DNA from: Sphingobacterium athyrii
GTDB lineage: Bacteria; Bacteroidota; Bacteroidia; Sphingobacteriales; Sphingobacteriaceae
NCBI RefSeq assembly: GCF_003071065.1
Contig: NZ_QCXX01000004.1
Location: 62,614-126,613, forward strand
Direction: 5' to 3'
Length of the DNA stretch: 64,000 nucleotides
Positions 43,622-52,487 of the stretch are shown here, in pieces (positions within the stretch are counted from its first letter, which is position 1; the number at the start of each line of letters is the position of its first letter). The notes below the pieces were generated by a model, which searched no databases, was not told the DNA's origin, and saw nothing but the letters and a program-made list of their open reading frames with translations. A program made the translations under genes and the position numbers.

Positions 43622-45064
43622 TTAATTTTTTATTAAAATAAGTTTAGGAACTAGTGTTTTCATTACGACCCATGCAATTAAATAGGCAATGGCGCAGAAG
43701 GAAAAGATAATGAAATAACCCGCTTCCTCGCCTTTGAAGCCCATAAAAGTCATCTGGGTTTCTTTGGCATAATCAAATAGCCATCCTGATGTTTTGTTGA
43801 TAATAAAGGCTCCTACACCTCCCGCGAGCCCCCCAATTCCGGTAACGGTTGCAATGGAGCGCTTTGGGAAAGAGTCTCCAACGGTCGAAAAGATATTGGC
43901 GGACCAGGACTGGTGTGCGGCCCCGGCAAAACCGATAAGAATGACGGGTATCCAATAGGAGATATGTCCCAGGGGCTGTGCAAAGAGTACAACCAATGGC
44001 ACAAAAGCAAACAACAGCATGGCTTTCATGCGCCCTTCGTATGCGTTCATTCCTTTTTTGTCAACAAAATAGGTTGGTAGCCATCCGCCATAAATAGACA
44101 ACATGGTAATTGCATAGAGCACAAAAATTGCTAGCTGTCCTTCTGTATCCGATGATTTTATGTCGTAGACGGCAGAAAGATAAGCCGGCATCCAGAATAA
44201 GAAAAACCACCAGACTCCGTCGGTCATAAATTTTCCAAAGACAAATGCCCAGGTTTGCTTATATTTTAAGCATTCAGAGATGGTCGTTCTTGGAAGTTTG
44301 GTATCGCCGGTAGGCGTGATCTGCTGTTCATCGTCATCTTGATTGATATAAGCCAGCTCGGCCGCATTGACTTTTGGGTTTTCATTTGGTTTTTTATAGA
44401 GAAACATCCAGAAACCCATCCAGACAAATCCTAATGCACCGATGATGATGAAAGACATTTCCCAGCCCCAATGTGCGGCGATTACAGGAATGGTTAAGGG
44501 AGCTGCCAAAGCGCCTATTGTCGCGCCCGAATTAAAAATACTAGTAGACAATGCGCGGTCTTTCTTTGGAAAATATTCTGCTGTAGCTTTGATTGCAGCG
44601 GGAAAATTGCCCGCTTCACCAACAGCTAATACGAACCGCGCAAATATAAATAGATTGACACTGACACTGATCACTAATCCCACATTGTTGACATGAGAAA
44701 TTGCCTCTTTTGCGCCTTCGAAACCTACGAACCATTCACCGGCAACAATTCCTGACGTCGCTATACCACAGAAGGCATGCAGTATTGCACCAATGGACCA
44801 GATTCCAATTGCCCATAGAAAACCTTTTTTTGTGTCCATCCAATCCACAAAGCGACCTGCAAACAGCATACTGATGGCATAAAAGATTGAAAACAGGGCC
44901 GTAATGTTACCATAGTCCGTATTTGTCCAATGAAATTCGGGGCTAATAAAATCCTTCCAGGTCAGGGATAGCACCTGGCGATCCAGGTAATTGATTGTAG
45001 TAGCAAAAAATAGTAGGGAGCATATTACCCAACGGTAATTACCCTTTTTCTCCGTGTTAATCAT
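43622..45064 (-). CDS. MFS transporter, hexuronate (ExuT-like) family
   Basis: 480 residues, 12 membrane helices, ACS family of anion:cation symporters. Typical signatures: NYLDRQVLSLTWKDF in helix 1, FAGRFVDWMDTKKGFLWAIGIWSIGAILHAF, and RFVLAVGEAGNFPAAIKATAEYFPKKDRALSTSIFNSGATIGALAAP, the conserved ExuT/DgoT stretch. Transports galacturonate or glucuronate with protons into the cytoplasm. Its place between eda and the gapN-like gene in the uronate operon supports this. A separation of 103 bp from eda leaves room for an internal promoter, though I saw no TAnnTTTG box on this strand. Confidence 0.9.
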   Translation of the reverse strand: MINTEKKGNYRWVICSLLFFATTINYLDRQVLSLTWKDFISPEFHWTNTDYGNITALFSIFYAISMLFAGRFVDWMDTKKGFLWAIGIWSIGAILHAFCGIATSGIVAGEWFVGFEGAKEAISHVNNVGLVISVSVNLFIFARFVLAVGEAGNFPAAIKATAEYFPKKDRALSTSIFNSGATIGALAAPLTIPVIAAHWGWEMSFIIIGALGFVWMGFWMFLYKKPNENPKVNAAELAYINQDDDEQQITPTGDTKLPRTTISECLKYKQTWAFVFGKFMTDGVWWFFLFWMPAYLSAVYDIKSSDTEGQLAIFVLYAITMLSIYGGWLPTYFVDKKGMNAYEGRMKAMLLFAFVPLVVLFAQPLGHISYWIPVILIGFAGAAHQSWSANIFSTVGDSFPKRSIATVTGIGGLAGGVGAFIINKTSGWLFDYAKETQMTFMGFKGEEAGYFIIFSFCAIAYLIAWVVMKTLVPKLILIKN

Positions 45065-45167
45065 AATGGGTTTAATAGTTTATTTATAGTGTAAGTGTCT
45101 GTTTTTTCACGCCAATAAGATCCCTTTGTATTTGCTTTTTAAAGCCGGTGCCAGAGGGATTTTACTG

Positions 45168-45812
45168 TTATCGTGCTTTCGAGACGAAGTCAAGTGCCTT
45201 TTTAGTGTTCTCAAATAAATTGCCTGTGTCTTTAGGGTCAATCAACTTGCTGCCCATCCCTACGGCGCATACACCGGATTTGAACCAAGCTTTTAAGTTT
45301 TCCATTTCGATTTCTACCCCCCCCGTAGGTATAAATTTCTGACCTTTAAAAAGGTCCCGGATAGATGACATAAATGCTGGCCCCAGCATATTTGCGGGGA
45401 ACAATTTTATAAGTGCTGCTTGTTGCTGTTGCGCCGTATAGATTTCTGTTGGGGTCATACAACCCGGGATCCATAATTTATGCTGCTCATGAACAAGCGA
45501 ACCGACCAAAGGATTTACAATCGGAGAGACAATAAAATCGGCACCGATTTGCAGAAACTGTTGTGCTTCTTCAACCGATTTGATGGTACCTATACCCAAA
45601 TAAAGGTCAGGCATGTCAAGCTTCTTTGCTGCAACTAAACTCTCAAAAACTGTTAATGCTTCGGGACCACGGTTTGTAAATTCAAAGACACGTATACCGG
45701 CCTGGTATAAGGTCCGCAGAATAGCTATACTTTCGGCCTTATCGTGATGGAAGAACAAAGGAAGTATCCCTTGTTCAATGATTTTATCTAATACAATTTC
45801 TTTCAAATTCAT
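45168..45812 (-). CDS. eda: 2-dehydro-3-deoxyphosphogluconate (KDPG) aldolase
   Basis: 214 residues, class I aldolase that splits KDPG into pyruvate and glyceraldehyde 3-phosphate. Schiff-base lysine K136 in ALIKLFPANMLGPAF and catalytic E44 in FEFTNRGP are visible, with the phosphate-site GGVEIE near 175. Its ATG overlaps the end of the sugar kinase gene by 4 bp, indicating coupling. Some relatives also act on 2-keto-4-hydroxyglutarate or KDPGal; the kinase and Uxa genes next door make KDPG the likely substrate. Confidence 0.92.
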   Translation of the reverse strand: MNLKEIVLDKIIEQGILPLFFHHDKAESIAILRTLYQAGIRVFEFTNRGPEALTVFESLVAAKKLDMPDLYLGIGTIKSVEEAQQFLQIGADFIVSPIVNPLVGSLVHEQHKLWIPGCMTPTEIYTAQQQQAALIKLFPANMLGPAFMSSIRDLFKGQKFIPTGGVEIEMENLKAWFKSGVCAVGMGSKLIDPKDTGNLFENTKKALDFVSKAR

Positions 45813-46840
45813 GCTATCATTCTATTTTTTATGTCTTCCACTGTACTTGTTGTCGCATCGCTGGCGATAAACAGTTTATCAAATGCGGCTAGTGTTGCAA
45901 ACTCCAGGGTCTCCTTAGGAGAAAGGTTGGAGTATAAGCCATAAATCAGGCCCGCCATAAAGCAATCGCCACTGCCTACCTTATCCAAAATTTCATCGGC
46001 TATATATTCCGTTGATTTAATCAGGCTGTCTTTGTCAAACAGCGTGGTGTAATACTTGATTCCCTTACTTTTATGGTCAAAACGAAAGGTGTTGGCTACA
46101 TATTGACAAATCGGATTCACGGAAATGATCTCTTTGCTTGTACGATCTGCCTGTGCCAGTAAATCTTCTTCCTGATACCCGGAAGAAGAAGTTAGGAACT
46201 TTTCGTCTAGCTGCGTGCCGAGCATTTGATGTGCAGCCCAGATATTTCCCATGATTAAATTGCAGTATTGTGCAATTTTGGGCATAATTTCTTTCGGTGC
46301 TTTCCCATATTTCCAAAGCTTTGCACGGTAGTTAAGGTCCAATGATACAAAAATGCCTTTTTCCTGTGCTTTTATAACTGCTTCCTGGCATAGATCAGCA
46401 ATATCTTGGCTAATAGCAGGACAGATAGCTGAAAAATGAAACCATTTGACATCGGCAAAAACCTCTTCCCAATCAATGCTGCCTACTTTGAGGTTAGCAA
46501 ATGACGAATTCGCACGATCATAGATGACACCGGCATTTTTTAGATCTTTCCCTTTTGGGAGATAGTAAATTCCTAATCTCTCGCCGGTCCACAGCATAGC
46601 CGAGGTGTCTATATTTCTGCGTTGCAGGTAGTTGTCAATACCTTCACAGATGGCATTTTGAGGAATTGCGGATAAATAGGATGATGGTACATTCCACAAT
46701 GCTAAGGCTGTGGCGACATTCAGTTCAGCCCCCCCCACGTAGAAAGGCAACTGGTGTTGTTCAATCCAATCTTGTTCGATGTCGGGACATATCCGCAACA
46801 ACAATTCTCCAAAGCTTAAAACTTTACCCTGCATGTTCAT
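45809..46840 (-). CDS. kdgK: 2-dehydro-3-deoxygluconokinase (KDG kinase), PfkB family
   Basis: 343 residues, ribokinase/PfkB fold, phosphorylates KDG to KDPG. GGAELNVATALA (36-47) is the substrate-side motif, SLDLNYRAKLW (166-176) is typical of KDG kinases, and DKVGSGDCFMAGLIYG (286-301) contains the catalytic base D292 and anion hole. The start overlaps the uxaC stop by one base, and its end overlaps eda by 4 bp. Together with UxaCBA and Eda it completes the galacturonate route. Confidence 0.9.
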   Translation of the reverse strand: MNMQGKVLSFGELLLRICPDIEQDWIEQHQLPFYVGGAELNVATALALWNVPSSYLSAIPQNAICEGIDNYLQRRNIDTSAMLWTGERLGIYYLPKGKDLKNAGVIYDRANSSFANLKVGSIDWEEVFADVKWFHFSAICPAISQDIADLCQEAVIKAQEKGIFVSLDLNYRAKLWKYGKAPKEIMPKIAQYCNLIMGNIWAAHQMLGTQLDEKFLTSSSGYQEEDLLAQADRTSKEIISVNPICQYVANTFRFDHKSKGIKYYTTLFDKDSLIKSTEYIADEILDKVGSGDCFMAGLIYGLYSNLSPKETLEFATLAAFDKLFIASDATTSTVEDIKNRMIA

Positions 46841-48240
46841 TAAAATTCAAAATATTCTTTCGCGTTATTGTAGCTGATATCTGTTATGATTTTCCCTACC
46901 CATTCGATATCATTCGGTATCTCTCCCTTTTCGATGTCCTGCCCAAAGATGTCACACAATAATCTTCTGAAATATTCATGTCTCGGGAAAGACAGGAAAC
47001 TTCTGGAGTCGGTCAACATACCAACAAGACGGCTTAATAAACCCATATTCGACAGTGTATTGATTTGTTTTGTCATACCATCTTTTTGGTCTAAAAACCA
47101 CCAGGCAGAGCCGAACTGGATTTTTCCCTTGATAGAACCATCGTTGAAATTCCCGATCATAGTCGCAATAAGTTCATTGTCCGCAGGATTGAGATTATAC
47201 AAGATTGTCTTGGTTAGCTTATCTTGATTGTCTAATTTATTCAAAAAATTTGACAATGCACGTGCCTGGCTAAAATCTCCGATGGAGTCCCAGCCTGTAT
47301 CTGGTCCGATCAAGCGATGCATTCGGGCATTATTGTTGCGTAATGCTCCTAAGTGGTATTGTTGAACCCAGCCTTTTTCATGATCCCATTCTGCAAAATA
47401 AATCAGCATTGCAGATTTGAATTTCAGATTTTCGGCCAAGGAGATTTCCTTTTTTGTACGGATCTTATCAAAGATCGTCACGATTTCCTGTTCGGTATAG
47501 TCTTCTGCATAGATTTGCTCCAGGCCGTGATCCGACACTTTGCATCCGTTGGCAGCAAAGAAATCATGTCTTGCTTTTAATGCCTTCAAGTAATCTCCAA
47601 GATTATTGATTTGAATATCGCTGACCTTTTCCAGTTTATCGATGTATTGATTCAACGCAATGATATCGTCCGAGTTCATGGCTTTATCGGGACGAAAGGC
47701 GGGAAGCATCTTGAACGATTCTTTCTCCTTGGCGAATTGTTGGTGAAACTCGAGACTATCGATCGGATCGTCAGTGGTACAAACGACCTCAACATTCATC
47801 ATTTTCAGTAACCCGCGAACCGAATGGCTATCTTGTTGTAATAGGGCACCTGTATCGGCGTATATCTTGGCCGCCGTTTTTGGGGACAGCAAATCTGTGA
47901 TGCCAAAGTAACGTTGTAATTCAAGGTGTGTCCAGTGGTGTAATGGGTTGCGCAATGTATAAGGAACAGTTTCTGCCCATTTGATAAATTTTTCTTCATC
48001 CGAAGCATCGCCCGTAATATAGCGTTCATTGATACCATTGGCGCGCATGGCCCGCCATTTATAATGATCCCCATGCAGCCACACTTGACTAATGTTATCA
48101 AATTTGACATTATTAGCAATCTGTTCCGGAATCAAGTGATTGTGATAATCAATAATCGGCAAATGCTTCGAATAGTTGTGATACAGCTCTTCGGCTGTTT
48201 TTGTGTTTAATAAAAAGTTGTCGTCTAAAAAAGCTTTCAT
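46840..48240 (-). CDS. uxaC: Glucuronate/galacturonate isomerase (uronate isomerase) UxaC
   Basis: 466 residues from the ATG at 48240 (MKAFLDDNFLLNTKTAEELY); a further 13 codons upstream are open but overlap the uxaA end. Amidohydrolase-like TIM barrel: metal ligands H33 and H35 in IIDYHNHLIPEQIANN, then FLRNPLHHWTHLELQRYFG-like PYTLRNPLHHWTHLELQ, and the C-terminal MLTDSRSFLSFPRHEYFRRLLCD. Converts galacturonate to tagaturonate (or glucuronate to fructuronate). Lies 14 bp after uxaA. Confidence 0.94.
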   Translation of the reverse strand: MKAFLDDNFLLNTKTAEELYHNYSKHLPIIDYHNHLIPEQIANNVKFDNISQVWLHGDHYKWRAMRANGINERYITGDASDEEKFIKWAETVPYTLRNPLHHWTHLELQRYFGITDLLSPKTAAKIYADTGALLQQDSHSVRGLLKMMNVEVVCTTDDPIDSLEFHQQFAKEKESFKMLPAFRPDKAMNSDDIIALNQYIDKLEKVSDIQINNLGDYLKALKARHDFFAANGCKVSDHGLEQIYAEDYTEQEIVTIFDKIRTKKEISLAENLKFKSAMLIYFAEWDHEKGWVQQYHLGALRNNNARMHRLIGPDTGWDSIGDFSQARALSNFLNKLDNQDKLTKTILYNLNPADNELIATMIGNFNDGSIKGKIQFGSAWWFLDQKDGMTKQINTLSNMGLLSRLVGMLTDSRSFLSFPRHEYFRRLLCDIFGQDIEKGEIPNDIEWVGKIITDISYNNAKEYFEF

Positions 48241-48254
48241 ACAATATCCTATTT

Positions 48255-49901
48255 TTATAAACTCACACCTCTTTTCCAAGGTATGAAATCGTCTTGATTT
48301 AATTGGACAGCCTTAGGTGTTATTTCGCCACTTGCTGCTTTGATACAATATTCTAAAATATCCTCTCCCATGGCCTGGATAGATTTATCTCCGTCTATAA
48401 TAGGACCGGTATTAATATCGATGATGTCGGCCATTTTGGTGGCTAATACATTATTTGTTGCTACTTTGATGACCGGACATATTGGATTACCTGTAGGGGT
48501 ACCCAAGCCTGTTGTAAACAGAATAAGTGTTGCCCCCGCCGCTGCTTTTCCAGTTGTTGCTTCCACATCGTTTCCGGGTGTACAGACCAAGTTAAGACCG
48601 GGCTTTGTCGCTTCCTCGGTATAGTCCAGGACATCCACAACGGGTGAGGTTCCACCTTTTTTTGCGGCACCATTACTTTTTATAGCATCCGTGATAAGTC
48701 CATCACGGATATTCCCTGGAGATGGATTCATATAAAAACCCGAACCCACAGCCTCTGCGGCGTTGCTGTAGGCAGTCATAAGGTCAATAAATTTATTGGC
48801 GGCCTTTGGATCGATAGTACGGTCTATTAGATTTTGCTCGGCCCCACATAGTTCCGGAAATTCGGCCAATAGTACTTTTCCGCCAAGAGCAACCAGGAGG
48901 TCGGCCGTGTAACCTACCGCAGGATTGGCTGAAATACCGCTGAATCCATCACTTCCACCGCATTTTACACCTAAGGTCAATTTGCTCAATGGCACGGGCT
49001 GTCTACCGAGTTTATTAATTTCTGTCAGCCCAATAAAAGTTTGCAGTATCGCCTCCTTCAGCAATTGCTCCTCACTTTTTGATTGTTGCTGTTCAAACAA
49101 GTACAAAGGTTTATCAAAATTTGGATTACGTAGCTTGATGTCGTTGACTAGATCATTCAGCTGTAAATTTTGGCAGCCTAGACTCAATACTGTAATGCCT
49201 GCGACATTCGGATGGTCGGCGTAGGCGGCAAGCAATTTACTCAAGATGGCCGCATCTTGTCGAATTCCGCCACAACCACCCTGATGGTTCAAAAATTTGA
49301 TGCCATCCACGTGCTTGAATACACGGTCAGACTGTTCGGTAATCGTGTTAAGCTGGTCTAGTGAGGACAGGTCTAACGTTTCACCTTTTTCATAGGCTTT
49401 TAACAGCTGATGAGTGAAGTTCTTGTATTTTGCAGTGACTGAATAGCCAAGCTCATTATACAATGCCTCTTTTATAACATCAAGATTACGGTTCTCGCAG
49501 AAGACAGTTGGGATAAATAACCAGTAATTTGCGGTTCCAACACGGCCGTCCGGGCGGAGATAACCATTGAAAGTTCTTCCTTCGAACTTTGAAACATCAG
49601 GCTTTTCCCAGTGGTAGTTTGAAGGTCTGAAATGATAAGGCTCCACAGCATGTTTGGTGTTGTCTGTATTCATGATACTTCCCTGAGGAATATCAAATTG
49701 AGCCTTTCCGACGAGTACACCATACATGTGGATTTCGTCACCAAAGTGCATGTCTTGCATAAAAAATTTATGCTTGGCCGGAATATCTTCCTGTAAAATA
49801 TAATTCGTGCCCTCAAACGAGATCGCATCCCCTTTTTTGAGATCTTGTAAGGCCACCAAAACATTGTCTTTGGGATGTATCTTTAATACGTTGTTTTTCA
49901 T
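48255..49901 (-). CDS. uxaA: Altronate dehydratase UxaA
   Basis: 548 residues. Begins with a SAF-type domain (about 1-90, VLKIHPKDNVLVALQDLKKGDAI) followed by the UxaA catalytic region: FNGYLRPDGRVGTANYW, GGCGGIRQDAAIL, LGVKCGGSDGFSGISANPAVG, EFPELCGAE, and PGNDVEATTGKAAAGATLILFTTGLGTPTGNPICPVIKV. Converts altronate to KDG. The cysteines in GGCGG and GVKCGGSD belong to the iron site. Both domains are fused in one chain here as in E. coli. Operon neighbours are uxaB upstream and uxaC downstream. Confidence 0.94.
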   Translation of the reverse strand: MKNNVLKIHPKDNVLVALQDLKKGDAISFEGTNYILQEDIPAKHKFFMQDMHFGDEIHMYGVLVGKAQFDIPQGSIMNTDNTKHAVEPYHFRPSNYHWEKPDVSKFEGRTFNGYLRPDGRVGTANYWLFIPTVFCENRNLDVIKEALYNELGYSVTAKYKNFTHQLLKAYEKGETLDLSSLDQLNTITEQSDRVFKHVDGIKFLNHQGGCGGIRQDAAILSKLLAAYADHPNVAGITVLSLGCQNLQLNDLVNDIKLRNPNFDKPLYLFEQQQSKSEEQLLKEAILQTFIGLTEINKLGRQPVPLSKLTLGVKCGGSDGFSGISANPAVGYTADLLVALGGKVLLAEFPELCGAEQNLIDRTIDPKAANKFIDLMTAYSNAAEAVGSGFYMNPSPGNIRDGLITDAIKSNGAAKKGGTSPVVDVLDYTEEATKPGLNLVCTPGNDVEATTGKAAAGATLILFTTGLGTPTGNPICPVIKVATNNVLATKMADIIDINTGPIIDGDKSIQAMGEDILEYCIKAASGEITPKAVQLNQDDFIPWKRGVSL

Positions 49902-49913
49902 CTGTAGCGCTAT

Positions 49914-51431
49914 TTATACCTTTTTATTGTCAAGAACTGATGAAATTTCGAGCGCTTTTAATGCTCCTTCTTCCATGATCTGCTGTAATTTCTGATTGAC
50001 TGTTTCTTCAAAATGAGGAAATTCCGTTAAATTGGTTCCCCATAAATCCGTATCTGAAAGTACGGTATGGACGAGTTTATCTGGATTGGTCCAGGCGGCA
50101 TGTAATCTTGGGGCCAATTCGTCCTGAAGTACGATCGTCCGTCCATTGATCACCTGCGTATACTGATCGCCGTTCAGTTTCGATTTTAATAGATAGAGAT
50201 AAGCCGCAAAGCCAAGTGCAAACAGTTGTGGCGCTTCATTGTGGGCTGTATACCACTTTTTTAGCAGCGGGATATTGCGCATGGCCATTTTTGAGCTGTA
50301 ATTTAAGGCAATGGATTCCCATTTGTGCTCTAGGTGAGGATTGGCAAAGCGATCGATTACTTTCGACGAGAAATCGTTGGTATCCGCAACGGAAATACTG
50401 TCACTTAATATTGCCGGGCCAATTTCATCTTGCATTAAAAGACGTATAAATTGGTTGAATGCTGTATTTTGCATAGCCTCCTTTACCGTATTGAAACCTG
50501 CAAGAAGAGCAAGGGCACAACTTAATGTATGTGTTCCATTAAGGAGCCTCAGTTTGATTTCCTTGTATTTTTCAATGGAAGGAACCAGCAATACATTTGA
50601 ATCCGCCAGGGCAAAGGACAGACGTTGCTGCACACGTTCAGAAATAGCTTCTATCGCCCACAAGCGAAAGGGTTCGGCCATAATCATCAATTGATCTTCG
50701 TAGCCCAATAAGGCACAGGTTTTTGTGTATTCCGCTAGAGGCAGCGCTCCGGGGACGATACGGTCTACCAGCGTGTTGCAAAAGTCGTTGGCGGTATCAA
50801 GCCAGTTCAAAAAATCTTTCGGGAGCTTATTCAGCTCAGCAAGATCCCTTACTATTGATTTCAGTTTAGTTCCATTGTCCGTGATCAATTCGGTCGGAAC
50901 AATGGTTAAACCTTTATTTTTATCTGCATTGAAGTAAACAAATCTCCGGTATAAAATGGCCAAAAGTTTACCTGGAAATGAAGCTGGTGGTGCGTCGTTG
51001 ATCGTATCTTCGCTCATGACAATGCCAACTTCGGTGGTGTTGGAAAAAACAATTTCAAGATCTGGATTTTCGGCACTTTTTAATATCTCTGACCAATTTT
51101 GGTTGGCCGAAAGCACGCGTGAAATCGAATTGTTGATTTCGTAATGTGAAATTTCCTCACCGTCTTCTATCCCTTTAATAGCTAATGTATATAGGTTGTT
51201 TTGCTGTTCGAAGGCATCAGCACCGGCTGAACTTGTTGATTTTACAACGAGGATTCTGCCACAGAACAGGTTTTGTTGATTGGCTTTATGGACAAAATAA
51301 TCTGGTAGGCCTCTGAGCAGTACGCCCGTGCCGAATTGAAGAATCTTTTCTGGATAAGAGAAAGATGATTCGGTAGGCTTACTGACCAGATCCGAACCAA
51401 TTGTATTTATAGTATGTTGTGCGAGTAACAT
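49914..51431 (-). CDS. uxaB: Tagaturonate reductase (altronate oxidoreductase) UxaB
   Basis: 505 residues, mannitol dehydrogenase family. The NAD-binding N-terminal part has ILQFGTGVLLRGLPDYFVHKANQQN, and the C-terminal part has VDRIVPGALP, KLRLLNGTHTLSCALALLAGFNTVKEA (catalytic Lys and the conserved N-G-x-H). Reduces tagaturonate to altronate with NADH. Together with UxaC and UxaA it defines the bacterial isomerase route for galacturonate. FRVLS and DRFANPHLEHKW fit the family. Gap of 12 bp to uxaA. Confidence 0.92.
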   Translation of the reverse strand: MLLAQHTINTIGSDLVSKPTESSFSYPEKILQFGTGVLLRGLPDYFVHKANQQNLFCGRILVVKSTSSAGADAFEQQNNLYTLAIKGIEDGEEISHYEINNSISRVLSANQNWSEILKSAENPDLEIVFSNTTEVGIVMSEDTINDAPPASFPGKLLAILYRRFVYFNADKNKGLTIVPTELITDNGTKLKSIVRDLAELNKLPKDFLNWLDTANDFCNTLVDRIVPGALPLAEYTKTCALLGYEDQLMIMAEPFRLWAIEAISERVQQRLSFALADSNVLLVPSIEKYKEIKLRLLNGTHTLSCALALLAGFNTVKEAMQNTAFNQFIRLLMQDEIGPAILSDSISVADTNDFSSKVIDRFANPHLEHKWESIALNYSSKMAMRNIPLLKKWYTAHNEAPQLFALGFAAYLYLLKSKLNGDQYTQVINGRTIVLQDELAPRLHAAWTNPDKLVHTVLSDTDLWGTNLTEFPHFEETVNQKLQQIMEEGALKALEISSVLDNKKV

Positions 51432-51445
51432 CTGATAACTATTTA

Positions 51446-52483
51446 TTATTGAATTTTATGTTGTTTTTTCCATTTCGGAAAGTCCTTTTCGATCAGTTTC
51501 TCTGGCCAGCTGCCGAACCAGGCATAGCCATTTCTACGCTCTTCGGATACATCCTCAAAATTGTATTTGACGGTATCGTCGCGATCTCCAAAGAGCGGAC
51601 GGTTGTCAGCCAAATCATAGAATCGTGCCCAAATTGTTGAACTACTATCAGCCACAAGCTTACGTTCATACTCTCCGGTCAGCTTATCTTGCAAGCGGTC
51701 GAAACGATAACCTTCGATATCATTTTGCTGAAACCATTGTATTGCGGATTCGATAGCCTGCTGGATCGCTGGCGTCGCAGGCTGCATCATCAGAAAACGA
51801 ACGATGGCAACGGATTCACTCGTGCTTAATGAAGCAGGTTCAAATTTTCTGGCTTGAGCAGGCACCAAAGTATTCTGATCGTATTGTGCAGCCCAAATAC
51901 TCCTTATTCCGTCTTGCATGACCTGTGTCTTCAGGATACACGCTATGCCTGTTTCCACTGCTGTTTGCGCTTTTGACACAAATATAGGGTTGACAGATTC
52001 AAAGCCTTGTTGTTTATTGGCAACTTTGTAAAGCACCAATAACGCATTGATCATGGCATTATCGTTGTAGGTTATCTCAGCTCTATAGAGTGATTTATTC
52101 GGATAGTATTGTGGAAAGCCCCCATTCTCATATTGAGCCGATAAGATATATGCGATACCTTTTTCCGCAGCGGTCAGATAAGCCGGATTTTTGGTATCCT
52201 TAAAAGCTTTGATCAATACATTTATTTCCCGAGTGGTCGCATTGTTGTCGAGCGTGGCATGGTCAATAGCTGTGTTTTTAATCTTTTGCAGGATTTCTTT
52301 TGTTATTGGCAGCTTGTAGTCAACGACACTTTTGTCGACCAGCTGTTTAGGCCATGCACCATTCGGTAGTTGATAAATGAGCATCTTTTCTGCTAATGAA
52401 TCTGTGGAAGTCAAGGACTGTCCAGCGCAGTGATGATGAAACACGGATACCGCGATGAAACTTAGGATGGCTATTTTTCTCAT
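51446..52483 (-). CDS. Pectate lyase, PL10 family
   Basis: 345 residues with signal peptide MRKIAILSFIAVSVFHHHCAGQS. Helical toroid fold of PL10: NGAWPKQLVDKSV, TLDNNATTREINVLIKAFKDT, YENGGFPQYYPNKSLYRAEITYNDNAMINALLVLY and IWAAQYDQNTLVPAQARKFEPASLSTSESVAIVRFLM, then ARFYDLADNRPLFGDRDDTVKY. These tryptophan and acidic residues are typical of PelA proteins. Cleaves de-esterified polygalacturonan by beta-elimination in the periplasm or at the surface. Sits in the pectin operon between the GH105 and uxaB genes. Confidence 0.9.
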   Translation of the reverse strand: MRKIAILSFIAVSVFHHHCAGQSLTSTDSLAEKMLIYQLPNGAWPKQLVDKSVVDYKLPITKEILQKIKNTAIDHATLDNNATTREINVLIKAFKDTKNPAYLTAAEKGIAYILSAQYENGGFPQYYPNKSLYRAEITYNDNAMINALLVLYKVANKQQGFESVNPIFVSKAQTAVETGIACILKTQVMQDGIRSIWAAQYDQNTLVPAQARKFEPASLSTSESVAIVRFLMMQPATPAIQQAIESAIQWFQQNDIEGYRFDRLQDKLTGEYERKLVADSSSTIWARFYDLADNRPLFGDRDDTVKYNFEDVSEERRNGYAWFGSWPEKLIEKDFPKWKKQHKIQ

Positions 52484-52487
52484 GGTT